Positions 38,381-47,584 of a stretch of DNA of 64,000 nt are shown here, piece by piece; position 1 is the stretch's first letter, and every line of letters begins with the position of its first letter. Made by a program: the position numbers and the translations under genes. The stretch covers positions 1,798,001-1,862,000 of the forward strand of contig OZ253505.1 in the NCBI GenBank assembly GCA_965262255.1, given 5' to 3'. The stretch comes from JANQQC01 sp965262255. GTDB lineage: Bacteria; Pseudomonadota; Alphaproteobacteria; Caulobacterales; Hyphomonadaceae. The notes below the pieces were generated by a model. That model was not told where the DNA came from. It saw only the letters and a list, made by a program, of their open reading frames with translations, and ran no database searches.

Positions 38381-41300
38381 ATGATCTTTCCTAGCAGAAC
38401 GGCCATAGGCGTAGCGTTAGCAGTTGGCGCAGTCGCTCTCGTACAAAATGTCGAAGCACAGGTTACCACGGCCTCGGTCAGGGGAACCTTGACTAACGAA
38501 GAGGGGATGTCAGTTTCTGGGGCATCTGTGCGAGTCGTCCATTTACCCTCTGGAACAGTCTCGAACGTGACTACTGGAACGACGGGAGCATTTTCGGCGC
38601 GAAACCTGCGTGTTGGTGGACCCTATGTCCTTGAGATTACAGGTAGCGATATTGCCCCTCTTCGAGTTGAAGACGTTTATTTAAGTTTGGACGACAAGGT
38701 CAATCTGAACCTAACCGCTAGCGGGACAAGAACTCTTGAGACCGTAGTCGTGAGCGCAGTGAGGCTGGATAGTAAATCTTTGGATAGTGGTTTAGGCTTT
38801 AAGATGGACATTGAGGCATTAGATGATGTAGCGAGCATTGATCGAGACATAACGGATGCTGCTCTTAGTGATCCTCTCGCCGCAGTAAATGTTCAGTCAG
38901 GCGGCTCTAAGGAGTTGTCGATTGCAGGTGCCAACAACAGATATAATTCGTTAACAATTGATGGCGTTGCTCTAAATGATAGATTTGGATTAAATGCTAA
39001 TGGCTACCCGACCCAACGATCGCCGATTTCTTACGATGCGATAGAGTCTCTTTCCGTTGAATCTGCGCCATATGATACCGAGTTTAACGGATTTACAGGC
39101 GGTACGATCAATGTCGTAACAAAATCCGGCACCAATGAATTGGAAGGGTCAGCGTTTTATTTTCAAACGAATGATGGTTTCGCCGGATCAGAGATTCGCG
39201 GAGAGACGCGAGACCGCGACTTCTTTCAGAACACTTATGGATTCACCGTTGGCGGACCGATTTTCGAAGATAGGTTGTTTTTCTTTGCTTCATACGAGTT
39301 GTTTGAGGAAGACGCGGCTCTTAGGGATGGACCACAAGGTTCAGGTGCGATTAACCAACTCCCTGTGACGGCAGCAGAAATCGATCAAATTAGAACAGTT
39401 ATGAGGGATGTCTACAATTTTGACCCCTTAGGATTTTCGGGTGTTCCTCCGGTACAAGACGAGAAAATCCTTACATCTCTTGACTGGAACATAGACGACA
39501 GTCATCGGGTTAAACTGTCGTTTATTAAAACGGATGGATCTCAGATTCGAGAACAGGATGGAAATAGCTCAGTAGAGCAACGCAGTGTACCTGTGTTGGG
39601 AATGCCATCCGCATGGTACGAACGATCGGAGACCGTGACAAGTTACATAGGTCATTTGTACTCGGATTGGACACCAAATTTGTCTACAGAACTAAAACTT
39701 GCATTCACGGATCAAAAAACAGGACAAGATAGTTTGGGCGGGGCAGAGTTTCCGTTGTTCACGATTGGCCTTAGGAATGCAGACGACACGGCTTATAAGG
39801 CGCAGGTTTCGTTAGGACCGGATAGATTCCGACACGGAAATAAGCTGTCTCAGGATTTTTCTCAAATTAAGGCGAAACTTGAATATGTGCATGAGAATCA
39901 CGTTCTGAAGGTAGGTTTTGAACGCGAAAAAGTTAACGTCAACAATTTGTTCGCACCGGGTTCGGAAGGAATGTATTTCTTTCCGTCTATTGATGCGTTG
40001 CGAAATAAAACAGCAAGTAGTTTGAGATATGATAACGCGATAACCAATAATGAAAATGACCTTCGAGCCGAATGGGGATATGACTATAATTCGTTTTTTG
40101 TTCAAGATACTTGGGACGTAACTCCGGAACTATCGCTATTGTACGGATTTCGTTATGATTTCTATGGTGTCGGTGGTCAGATACGGGCAAATGAAAAATT
40201 TAGACAGCGTTTTGGTTATAGCAACACGACAGATATTGGAGGTTCTAGTGTATTTCTGCCGAGAATCGCGTTTAACTGGACGTATAGCGATAATTTGACA
40301 ATACGTGGTGGAATAGGGCGTTTTTCCGGTGGTTCTCCGAATGTATGGGTTTCCAATACTTACTCAAATGATGGCATAACAAACGGAAGCGAAAGGCGGA
40401 GCGGGACAATTGCTGTGCCGTCAACTCCTGATCCGCAAACAGGGCAGTATATACCGAAAGAAGTCTTAGACGACATGTTAACTAATACCCCTGACGGGCC
40501 TGTAGCGGCACTTAATCCGGATTTTAAAATACCAGCAACGCTAAAATTGAACCTAGGCGTAGCGTGGGAGTCTGATTTATACTGGGCAAAAGATTGGGTT
40601 TTTACGGGTGATATTCTTTGGAATCAGCTCAGTAGCGCTCCGTACTGGTACGATGCAACATGTAAGCAGGCTGGCAGCTCACCAGATGGTAGACCCATTT
40701 ATGAATGTGGCGCAGGCGGAGTTCCGGAGGCTACAGTTCTTTCGTCAACTGATAAAGGGCAATCGACGATTTTTGCTCTGTCGGCTGCTAAAGCGTGGGA
40801 TTTAGGAGTCAGTCTGTTCGCAAGTTACACTTATTCAGATGTTAATGATATTGGCATGGGAACCTCTTCAACGGCGACTTCTAACTATTCAGATACTCCT
40901 CGTTATTCCCTTCAGGTGCCACATATTGGAACATCAAACTTTGAGGTTAAGCATCAGTTGAAAGTTTCGGCTACGTACAAAAAGGAATTTTATAAAGATT
41001 ACGAAACGAAGATATCTTTATTTGGCGTACGACGATCCGGCCAAGGTTATAGCTATACGTTTAACACGGATGGTCGAAATGACGTATTTGGTATTCGAGA
41101 AAGTCGTGCCGATGATGCTGGAGCACTGTTCTATGTCCCGACTGGTCCGACTGATCCAAGATTTTCACCTAATTCATTTGGTGGAGAGAAGGCTAGGATT
41201 GATGCGTTTTTCGACTATATTAACAATTCGGAGCTAGCACAGTACAAAGGAAAAATAACTAAACGAAACGGTGATAGGTCTAGGTGGATGACCCTAGTTG

Positions 41301-41563
41301 ATTTACGAGTAACTCAGGAGTATCGGGGGATACGCGAGGATGAAAAGTCCATCTTCTTTCTTGATATATTGAATTTAGGAAACTTCCTTAACTCCGACTG
41401 GGGGGTCATTGAGAGAGTAAGATACGAATATGAGCAACAAGTCGCAAGCGCGACAATAGTGAACGGGCAATACGTCTACGATGACCTAGATACGAGTTTG
41501 AATAAAGAATTGTTATTGGGATCTCTCTGGCAGGCTCAGATAGGGGTTAAGTACGTTTTTTAA
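38381..41563 (+). CDS. TonB-dependent receptor with carboxypeptidase-like N-terminal domain
   Basis: About 1060 residues; ATG 38381 is preferred to TTG 38375. Signal peptide AIGVALAVGAVALVQNVEAQ, then a carboxypeptidase-regulatory-like beta-sandwich (TTASVRGTLTNEEG to about residue 105), a plug domain (GANNRYNSLTIDGVALNDRF; FTGGTINVVTKSGTN) and a 22-strand-type barrel ending in GVKYVF with a C-terminal Phe. This Oar-like layout is typical of outer-membrane uptake of peptides or other large substrates. aguA begins three bases after its stop, so receptor and agmatine enzymes form one operon. Confidence 0.93.
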   Translation: MIFPSRTAIGVALAVGAVALVQNVEAQVTTASVRGTLTNEEGMSVSGASVRVVHLPSGTVSNVTTGTTGAFSARNLRVGGPYVLEITGSDIAPLRVEDVYLSLDDKVNLNLTASGTRTLETVVVSAVRLDSKSLDSGLGFKMDIEALDDVASIDRDITDAALSDPLAAVNVQSGGSKELSIAGANNRYNSLTIDGVALNDRFGLNANGYPTQRSPISYDAIESLSVESAPYDTEFNGFTGGTINVVTKSGTNELEGSAFYFQTNDGFAGSEIRGETRDRDFFQNTYGFTVGGPIFEDRLFFFASYELFEEDAALRDGPQGSGAINQLPVTAAEIDQIRTVMRDVYNFDPLGFSGVPPVQDEKILTSLDWNIDDSHRVKLSFIKTDGSQIREQDGNSSVEQRSVPVLGMPSAWYERSETVTSYIGHLYSDWTPNLSTELKLAFTDQKTGQDSLGGAEFPLFTIGLRNADDTAYKAQVSLGPDRFRHGNKLSQDFSQIKAKLEYVHENHVLKVGFEREKVNVNNLFAPGSEGMYFFPSIDALRNKTASSLRYDNAITNNENDLRAEWGYDYNSFFVQDTWDVTPELSLLYGFRYDFYGVGGQIRANEKFRQRFGYSNTTDIGGSSVFLPRIAFNWTYSDNLTIRGGIGRFSGGSPNVWVSNTYSNDGITNGSERRSGTIAVPSTPDPQTGQYIPKEVLDDMLTNTPDGPVAALNPDFKIPATLKLNLGVAWESDLYWAKDWVFTGDILWNQLSSAPYWYDATCKQAGSSPDGRPIYECGAGGVPEATVLSSTDKGQSTIFALSAAKAWDLGVSLFASYTYSDVNDIGMGTSSTATSNYSDTPRYSLQVPHIGTSNFEVKHQLKVSATYKKEFYKDYETKISLFGVRRSGQGYSYTFNTDGRNDVFGIRESRADDAGALFYVPTGPTDPRFSPNSFGGEKARIDAFFDYINNSELAQYKGKITKRNGDRSRWMTLVDLRVTQEYRGIREDEKSIFFLDILNLGNFLNSDWGVIERVRYEYEQQVASATIVNGQYVYDDLDTSLNKELLLGSLWQAQIGVKYVF

Positions 41564-41566
41564 TGA

Positions 41567-42640
41567 ATGGCATTTGTGAATAATCTAAGACTTCGTATAC
41601 AACCTCAATGGGCAAAACAAGAAGCGGTATTAGTCGGATGGCCGCGCTTACAAGAAGAGTGGGGACAAGCATATAATAGCGCGAAGGGAGAAATCGCTGA
41701 ATTCGTTGCCACTCTTTCAAAATACTCACCCGTCATTGTAGTCGTAGGTGATCGAAACTCACATGAGGAGGTGAAGTCAGAACTCGGAGTTTGTGCAGAC
41801 ACATTAGAAATTCCACTGGGGGACATTTGGTTGAGAGACACTGCACCCTTGATTGGAAAAAACCAAGATGACCAATGGGTCGGGATGCTACCAAACTTTA
41901 ACTTTTGGGGAGGAAAATTTGAGATGGAAGGGGATACTGAGACGGCCAAAGCATTTTGCCAGCAGTTCAATCTCAAATCTATGTCAACTTTCTACGATAT
42001 TAAAGGAGATATACGAATTACAGATTCACATAAGCATTCAAATGCTGATTGGTCTCCGCTGGTTTTTGAGTGCGGCGCTATTGAACAGAATGGGAAAGAT
42101 CACGCAATAATCGTAAAATCAAGCCTTCTAAATTCTAACCGGAATCCTAATTTGGAACACAAATCGATAGAACTTTGGCTTGAAGGTGTATTTGGAATAG
42201 GTAAAATGTTGTGGTTCGAGAACGGATTACGAAACGATCATACTGACGGACACGTTGACAATCTAGTGCGATTTGTTTCCATTGACCATGTTGTCTGTCA
42301 AAAGTGTTCTGGGAGCGATGATCCGAACCGTGAATTGTTCAAGGTGGTTGAAGAAAAATTGAAAGAAAGAGGGTTAAAAGTAACCACAATTCCATCTCCG
42401 GGCCTCGTGCTTGATGATCGGGGAACCCCTCTCCCTGCCAGTCACCTTAACTTTCTAATTTCTAATGGCAGTGTGATCGTGCCAACGTTTGAGGAAAGGT
42501 ATTCAAGCCAAGCGATAAATTCTTTGAACCAACTTTTCCCCTCTCATGATGTGTTTGGTTTATCTGCCAATAATATAATTCAAGGTGGCGGGGCATTTCA
42601 TTGCATGACACGTGATATCCCCTACGGAGTGACGAAGTGA
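41567..42640 (+). CDS. aguA: Agmatine deiminase
   Basis: 357 residues of the peptidyl-arginine/agmatine deiminase family. Landmarks are the N-terminal W-A-K-Q-E-A-V-x-x-GWPR start, GDIWLRDTAP, the NDHTDGHVDNLVRF active-site loop (catalytic His and Asp) and the catalytic Cys346 in GGGAFHCMTRDIP. The usual EGGA/S loop reads ECGA here. It converts agmatine to N-carbamoylputrescine plus ammonia. The stop overlaps the aguB GTG. Confidence 0.92.
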   Translation: MAFVNNLRLRIQPQWAKQEAVLVGWPRLQEEWGQAYNSAKGEIAEFVATLSKYSPVIVVVGDRNSHEEVKSELGVCADTLEIPLGDIWLRDTAPLIGKNQDDQWVGMLPNFNFWGGKFEMEGDTETAKAFCQQFNLKSMSTFYDIKGDIRITDSHKHSNADWSPLVFECGAIEQNGKDHAIIVKSSLLNSNRNPNLEHKSIELWLEGVFGIGKMLWFENGLRNDHTDGHVDNLVRFVSIDHVVCQKCSGSDDPNRELFKVVEEKLKERGLKVTTIPSPGLVLDDRGTPLPASHLNFLISNGSVIVPTFEERYSSQAINSLNQLFPSHDVFGLSANNIIQGGGAFHCMTRDIPYGVTK

Positions 42641-43494
42641 ATAGGAATCTTACGGTTGCGGTGTTACAAGCAAAGTTTGGTTCGACCGAGGAAACCAACG
42701 TTGAAAATATTTCGAATATGATTGTAGAGTCCGCCGGCTTGGGCGCAGATGTTGCGGTTCCACCTGAGTTATTCAGCGGACACTACTTTTGTAAGACGCA
42801 AGATGAAAGATTCTTTGAGCTTGCCAAACCTTGGAAAAATCATCCTGCAGTTGAAGCGATGCAGAGAATAGCACGTGACTTTGATATTGTTATACCCACG
42901 TCTATATTTGAACGCGATGGCCCCCATACTTATAATTCTGTGGTTATGATTGACGCGGGCGGCGAAACACTTGGCGTATATAGGAAGAGCCATATTCCAG
43001 ATGGCCCAGGATACCAAGAAAAATTCTACTTTCGTCCAGGGAACACGGGTTTCAAAGTTTGGGATACCCGAAAGGGTAAGATTGGAGTTGGTATTTGTTG
43101 GGATCAGTGGTTTCCTGAAGTAGCGCGTTCATTGGTTCTAAATGGAGCTGAACTTCTTGTTTATCCCACCGCTATAGGGTCGGAACCGCAAGACAGTCAG
43201 CTTGATACGTCTTCAAGGTGGCAACTCGTTATGCGCGGGCAAGCGATTGCTAATGTCGTTCCAATTGCAGCAGCCAATAGAGTTGGTGTAGAAGATGGCC
43301 AAACATTCTACGGTAATAGTTTTATATCTAATCCGGCCGGAGAGATAGTTGCAGAGTTAAACAGAAATGAGATCGGCATCAAGATTGCGGAGTTCGATTT
43401 GGATGAAATCGCACGGGAACGGAGCGCCTGGGGATTTTTTCGAGATCGACGCCCCGAACTTTATCAAACTACAAGTGATGTCAGTAAAAGGTAA
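42637..43494 (+). CDS. aguB: N-carbamoylputrescine amidase
   Basis: 285 residues from a GTG overlapping the aguA TGA. A nitrilase-superfamily enzyme with complete triad: Glu44 (VPPELFSGHYF), Lys117 (YRKSHIPDGPGY) and Cys154 (GICWDQWFPE). The E-L-F-x-G-x-Y-F and H-I-P-D-G-P-G-Y segments are characteristic of AguB. It hydrolyses N-carbamoylputrescine to putrescine, CO2 and ammonia, finishing the pathway begun by AguA. Confidence 0.94.
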   Translation: MNRNLTVAVLQAKFGSTEETNVENISNMIVESAGLGADVAVPPELFSGHYFCKTQDERFFELAKPWKNHPAVEAMQRIARDFDIVIPTSIFERDGPHTYNSVVMIDAGGETLGVYRKSHIPDGPGYQEKFYFRPGNTGFKVWDTRKGKIGVGICWDQWFPEVARSLVLNGAELLVYPTAIGSEPQDSQLDTSSRWQLVMRGQAIANVVPIAAANRVGVEDGQTFYGNSFISNPAGEIVAELNRNEIGIKIAEFDLDEIARERSAWGFFRDRRPELYQTTSDVSKR

Positions 43495-43726
43495 CGAGAA
43501 CAAGAAATCTTCAAATCTATATTGAGAATAGCGATTCAACTATGTATTACGGTTTGAGTTATCTGCTTTAATTGTCTAAACAGAGGAACTATTACCTTCT
43601 TAACTAGTTCAACGAAGGAAGTTTTAGCCGATCTTGAAGTTCTCAAAAGAATCTGGTGAATGTACGTTTAGTCTAGACACTCGTTAGCGAGTAACTATTT
43701 TGGCGAATTATTGATAAGCAAATAAA

Positions 43727-44338
43727 ATGCCCCAAAACCATCATCTTTCGGAAGCAGTCGATTCTGTCGAACTGCACAATGGTTCTCCTCTAAATTCGGA
43801 GGAATCTGTATATCCCGCATTTTTAGGAGAAGTGAACAAAATTAACTATAAAAGTAAAACTGTCTCTTTGTCCGATCCGACAACCAAGTGCTTGGTTAGC
43901 GTCCGATATAAAGACGAACAAGAACGCGTACTGACAGAGTCAGCAAGCAAACTTGTTGAAGTTCACGGCGATATACACAGGGACAGTTCGGGCACAATAC
44001 TAAAAGTCGAGAATCTAACTGAGTTTGTGCCAGTTGATCTAACAGATATGAAAATACAGGATATGCTTCCTCCGTTTTTAGAGCAGAGAAACGCTATCGA
44101 TTCCAAGGTAACCATCGAACTGAGCGATAACAAGTCAGTATACTTTGGAACTTTTGAAGAATTGGAAATATATGCTGGAGGGCATACTAGAGCGAGCATT
44201 GAGAGTGAAATTCGATCGGAACTCACTGTGCTGTGGAAGGATCTTGTTAGGGAGCGATATACTAATTTATCGCCTTACGCTCAGTCTTTGAAGGAAAAAC
44301 TCAGCGTTTTATTCAAGGAAAAACCTGACGGAGCATAG
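43727..44338 (+). CDS. Unknown conserved-looking protein
   Basis: 203 residues, not recognised. Beta-rich N-terminal part (FLGEVNKINYKSKTVSLSD, VSVRYKDEQERVL, KLVEVHGDIHRDS) looks like an OB-like or PUA-like barrel; the second half has KVTIELSDNKSVYFGTFEEL, then a helix (HTRASIESEIRSELTVLWKDL). No signal peptide or membrane segment. A 5-bp stem (ACTCG/CGAGT, 43679-43692) lies upstream. It sits between the agmatine operon and the decarboxylase but a link is unproven. Confidence 0.65.
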   Translation: MPQNHHLSEAVDSVELHNGSPLNSEESVYPAFLGEVNKINYKSKTVSLSDPTTKCLVSVRYKDEQERVLTESASKLVEVHGDIHRDSSGTILKVENLTEFVPVDLTDMKIQDMLPPFLEQRNAIDSKVTIELSDNKSVYFGTFEELEIYAGGHTRASIESEIRSELTVLWKDLVRERYTNLSPYAQSLKEKLSVLFKEKPDGA

Positions 44339-44620
44339 AAAAAGTAGAGTGATACTTCAAAATCTAAAGAGAATTGGGCTTGTCGAGGAGTCCGAATAGG
44401 ATCACTTTGTTCCAAGATTGAGCGTTTTGCGAGAATATTTGGGAAACTTAACTCAGATTAGTCATGGTTCAAAGTAACTTCAATCTAGCTAAGAGCTTAT
44501 TTTGAGTTCGGCAAATTAGTACAAAGGTACCTCAAAGGAACCTCGATGGACTCGTTGCCGGCTCTATCTTGGACTCACAATACCTAGAATTGTTAGACGA
44601 TAAAGATCGGCCTAAAGGGA

Positions 44621-45805
44621 CTATGATCTGACATTAGAAAGATAGAGACGATCTTGTTCTTCGCCGTAATGCTTCTTCCAATCGAGTAGTACATTTTCAA
44701 ATTTGCCAAAACCGTTAAATCGAGAAGCCATGGTTTCACCATAAGCCCCTATCTTATGAAACTCAATATAGTCACCCTCTCGAGTATTAGAAGGTAGTCC
44801 TAGACTGGATGGAAAACAGTCTGAAGCATCACAAGATGGGCCAAATATTGTGTAAGGAATCGCAGTATCAAACCTTTTTATGCGACCTGAAGCAGAATAA
44901 ACAGTGATCGGATACGACCAGTTCTCGTGAACGGAATCGTACAGAGCGCCGTAGCCTCCGTCGTTCAGAAACACGTCGGTCCCCCGAACTAAATTGACTC
45001 GCGTCAGCAACGAGGAGGAATCCGCTGCAATAAAACGTCCGGGTTCCGCCCAAAGCTCGGCATTACGAAGTACCTTCATTTTTGCGAAAGCGCTATGAAT
45101 TACGTTGGTATAGGCTGGTAGCGGGGGAGGGTTAAGGTTTTGGTAGGTTTGTGGAAAACCACCTCCAACGTCGACAATGTCTACAGTAACACCTGCTTCC
45201 ACAATTGCATTCGAAACCTCTTGCATAGCGAATCTATATCGCTCTGGATTCATACATTGACTGCCAACATGAAATGAAACCCCGAGTTTGCTCGCGAAAC
45301 CTCGAGTCTCTCTTATCAATTTCGGCATGTCAGATCGAGATACTCCAAACTTTCTCGCTAATGGGAGTAATGAATCTTTCCCGTCCGATTGGCATCGCAC
45401 AATCAGTTGCAAATCGTCCGCCCCTTCAGTGTACTGAACGATCTTGTGTAACTCCTCTTTGCAATCAAGTGCAAAGATGCGACAGTCAAATTCAAAGTAG
45501 GCGCGAGAAATAGCGCGTGGCGATTTTACAGGATGTAGAAAGGCTATCTGAGCGTCAGGATCAATACTAGAAATTAACTCCATCTCAGATTCAGACGCGA
45601 CATCAAAATTTCGTATACCGGCATCAAAGATGGCATTTAACAGCCAGCGATTGGGGTTAGCCTTAACAGCGTAAAATACGCGACCCTGAAAACGACGCAA
45701 AAAGTGTCGCGCCGCTTCAAACGCCCTACTTGGACGTGCGAAAACTACAGGATCGTATAACGGCCCCTGAGACAACAAAGATTTTAGAGAGGAAAATTGT
45801 TGCAA
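44621..45805 (-). CDS. Ornithine/lysine decarboxylase, PLP fold III
   Basis: An open frame reaches TTG 45820, but a strong GGAGGT box (45813-45818) inside it fits a start at TTG 45805; product 394 residues. The PLP lysine is in FYAVKANPN (about residue 48), the glycine loop in VDVGGGFPQ, and the catalytic C-terminal Cys in FGPSCDASDC. The GEYIEF-like EGDYIEFHKIGAYG strand closes the barrel. It is the eukaryotic-type ornithine decarboxylase group rather than DapF/LysA; product would be putrescine (or cadaverine). Confidence 0.9.
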   Translation of the reverse strand: MQQFSSLKSLLSQGPLYDPVVFARPSRAFEAARHFLRRFQGRVFYAVKANPNRWLLNAIFDAGIRNFDVASESEMELISSIDPDAQIAFLHPVKSPRAISRAYFEFDCRIFALDCKEELHKIVQYTEGADDLQLIVRCQSDGKDSLLPLARKFGVSRSDMPKLIRETRGFASKLGVSFHVGSQCMNPERYRFAMQEVSNAIVEAGVTVDIVDVGGGFPQTYQNLNPPPLPAYTNVIHSAFAKMKVLRNAELWAEPGRFIAADSSSLLTRVNLVRGTDVFLNDGGYGALYDSVHENWSYPITVYSASGRIKRFDTAIPYTIFGPSCDASDCFPSSLGLPSNTREGDYIEFHKIGAYGETMASRFNGFGKFENVLLDWKKHYGEEQDRLYLSNVRS

Positions 45806-46209
45806 TGCACCAACCTCCAAGTTAGTTCAACCCGGTCGGCGTTAGTGCGAGCTCCGCTAGGGAGTTGATGTCCGCCTTTTTTCTGAGATTGCTCCTATAG
45901 TCAATTTCTTCGAAATATGCAAAGATTTTTTGACCCAAAAAAAGGAGATATCCTAGAATCACGTAACAATCGCACATACTAACTATAGAATCGCGAAGCA
46001 AGTTAAGAATGTATAATGTTACGTGTCGTTAAAAAAAAGAATTGCCGCAAATTAGTCTTGTTAAGGGAAAATTTCCTCAAAAATGTCGTAAATTAGCTCC
46101 CTTGTTTGCCGCAATTCGGCGATAAGTTATAAATACATCGGTTCCTAACTTAACTATACTAAGTTAGGAGATTGAAGAATTACAACCACAATACATAGGA
46201 TCTAGAACC
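45806..46209. other. Divergent intergenic region
   Basis: About 400 AT-rich bases between the decarboxylase (-) and the chvI-like gene (+). It must hold both promoters; I cannot place them with confidence. The one clear structure is the inverted repeat at 46144-46168. Confidence 0.5.
46144..46168 (+). promoter_or_regulatory. Inverted repeat in the chvI leader
   Basis: CCTAACTTA (46144-46152), 7-nt spacer, TAAGTTAGG (46160-46168): perfect 9-bp arms, 41 bp before the ATG. It could bind a dimeric regulator such as ChvI itself or form an mRNA hairpin. Confidence 0.5.
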
Positions 46210-46908
46210 ATGAGTACGCTAGCGATTGTAGACGATGACGAAAACATCGTCGAATCTCTGAGAATGTTTTTCGAGAAAGAGGGATACCAAGTCCGCACCT
46301 ATCATGACGGTGAAACCGCGCTAAAAGCATTGACGGAAATTCCTCCTGACATTGCGATTCTTGATGTGAAAATGCCGCGAATGGATGGGATGGAGTTACT
46401 ACGACGTTTGCGCCAAACCTCAGACCTCCCGACTATTTTTCTTACGTCTAAAGACGAAGAAATTGATGAAGTCATTGGTTTCAATATCGGTGCCGACGAT
46501 TTTGTGCGCAAACCTTGCTCGAATCGATTGCTGGCGGAACGTGTGAAAGCAGTCCTGCGCAGAGCGGGGCGAACCTCCGATACTTCGGAAAAAGATGATA
46601 AAAAAATTCTTATGAGAGGACGGCTGACCCTCGATCCAAATCGGCACAACTGTCTCTGGGATGGAAAACCTGTCCATCTAACCGTGACTGAATTTCTGAT
46701 GCTCCATTCTTTGGCGGAACGACCAGGGTACGTCAAATCTCGCAATCAGCTTATGGATACGGCCTACGAAGATGACATCTATGTGGATGAGAGAACCATT
46801 GATAGCCATATCAAAAGACTGAGAAAAAAATTTCGCGCTGTTGATGAAACTTTCGATGCTGTTGAAACTCTCTATGGCGTGGGATATCGGTATAACACGA
46901 CAGTTTAA
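46210..46908 (+). CDS. chvI: ChvI-like OmpR-family response regulator
   Basis: 232 residues. Receiver domain with the acidic pocket DDDE (8-11), phosphoacceptor Asp52 in AILDVKMPRMDG, Thr/Ser in FLTSKD and Lys in VRKPCSN. The C-terminal winged helix ends VDERTIDSHIKRLRKKFR and VETLYGVGYRY. Best match by pattern is ChvI, which controls envelope and acid-stress genes in alphaproteobacteria. AGGA precedes the ATG. The matching kinase lies downstream, separated by a cyclophilin gene. Confidence 0.9.
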   Translation: MSTLAIVDDDENIVESLRMFFEKEGYQVRTYHDGETALKALTEIPPDIAILDVKMPRMDGMELLRRLRQTSDLPTIFLTSKDEEIDEVIGFNIGADDFVRKPCSNRLLAERVKAVLRRAGRTSDTSEKDDKKILMRGRLTLDPNRHNCLWDGKPVHLTVTEFLMLHSLAERPGYVKSRNQLMDTAYEDDIYVDERTIDSHIKRLRKKFRAVDETFDAVETLYGVGYRYNTTV

Positions 46909-47077
46909 CACCTCTCCCATCATAATGTTCTCGTCTTAGAGTTTGACGAAATCCCCAACATGTCGTGATGTTGTGGTAAATACATATATGTTTGCGTTAG
47001 AATGGCGCTGTTAGTTTGTTCGGATCGCGAATAAACATTATGGCAGGTAAGGAGTCATTGTTTTTTGGAGACTGCGG

Positions 47078-47548
47078 ATGGCATTTGACGATCCTGAGAA
47101 TACCTTAATTATGGAGACGAGTAGAGGGCAGGTGGTGATCGTTGCTAACCCCAAAATTGCTCCAAACCACGTTGATCGAATAAAAACTCTAATCCGCGAG
47201 AAATTTTACGACGGTATCGTTTTTCATCGCGTAATTGAAGGGTTTATGGCGCAGACTGGCTGTCCAAATGGCTCCGGTTCTGGAGGTTCGGGAAAACCTA
47301 AGCTGAAACAAGAGTTCAATTCAGTACCCCACGAGAGAGGAACCTGTTCAATGGCGCGGACGCAAGACCCGAACTCCGCAGACTCGCAATTCTTCATTTG
47401 CTTCAAAGCCACACCGCATCTCAATCGACTTTACACTGTCTGGGGAAACGTCATACAAGGAATGGAAGTAGTAGATTCATTAAAACGCGGCGAACCAGTT
47501 AGACAACCAGACTCGATTGTCACATTTCGAGTAGCGGCTGATATTTAG
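47078..47548 (+). CDS. Cyclophilin-type peptidyl-prolyl isomerase
   Basis: 156 residues, no signal peptide, so cytoplasmic. All cyclophilin landmarks are present: FHRVIEGFMAQTGCPNGSGSGG with catalytic Arg, GTCSMARTQDPNSADSQFFI, and LNRLYTVWGNVIQGMEVVD. A TTGGAG box precedes the ATG. It stands between chvI- and chvG-like genes, 18-36 bp before the kinase. Confidence 0.94.
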   Translation: MAFDDPENTLIMETSRGQVVIVANPKIAPNHVDRIKTLIREKFYDGIVFHRVIEGFMAQTGCPNGSGSGGSGKPKLKQEFNSVPHERGTCSMARTQDPNSADSQFFICFKATPHLNRLYTVWGNVIQGMEVVDSLKRGEPVRQPDSIVTFRVAADI

Positions 47549-47584
47549 ATACAGCGCTGAGTAGAATTGAACTGGACTATCGTT

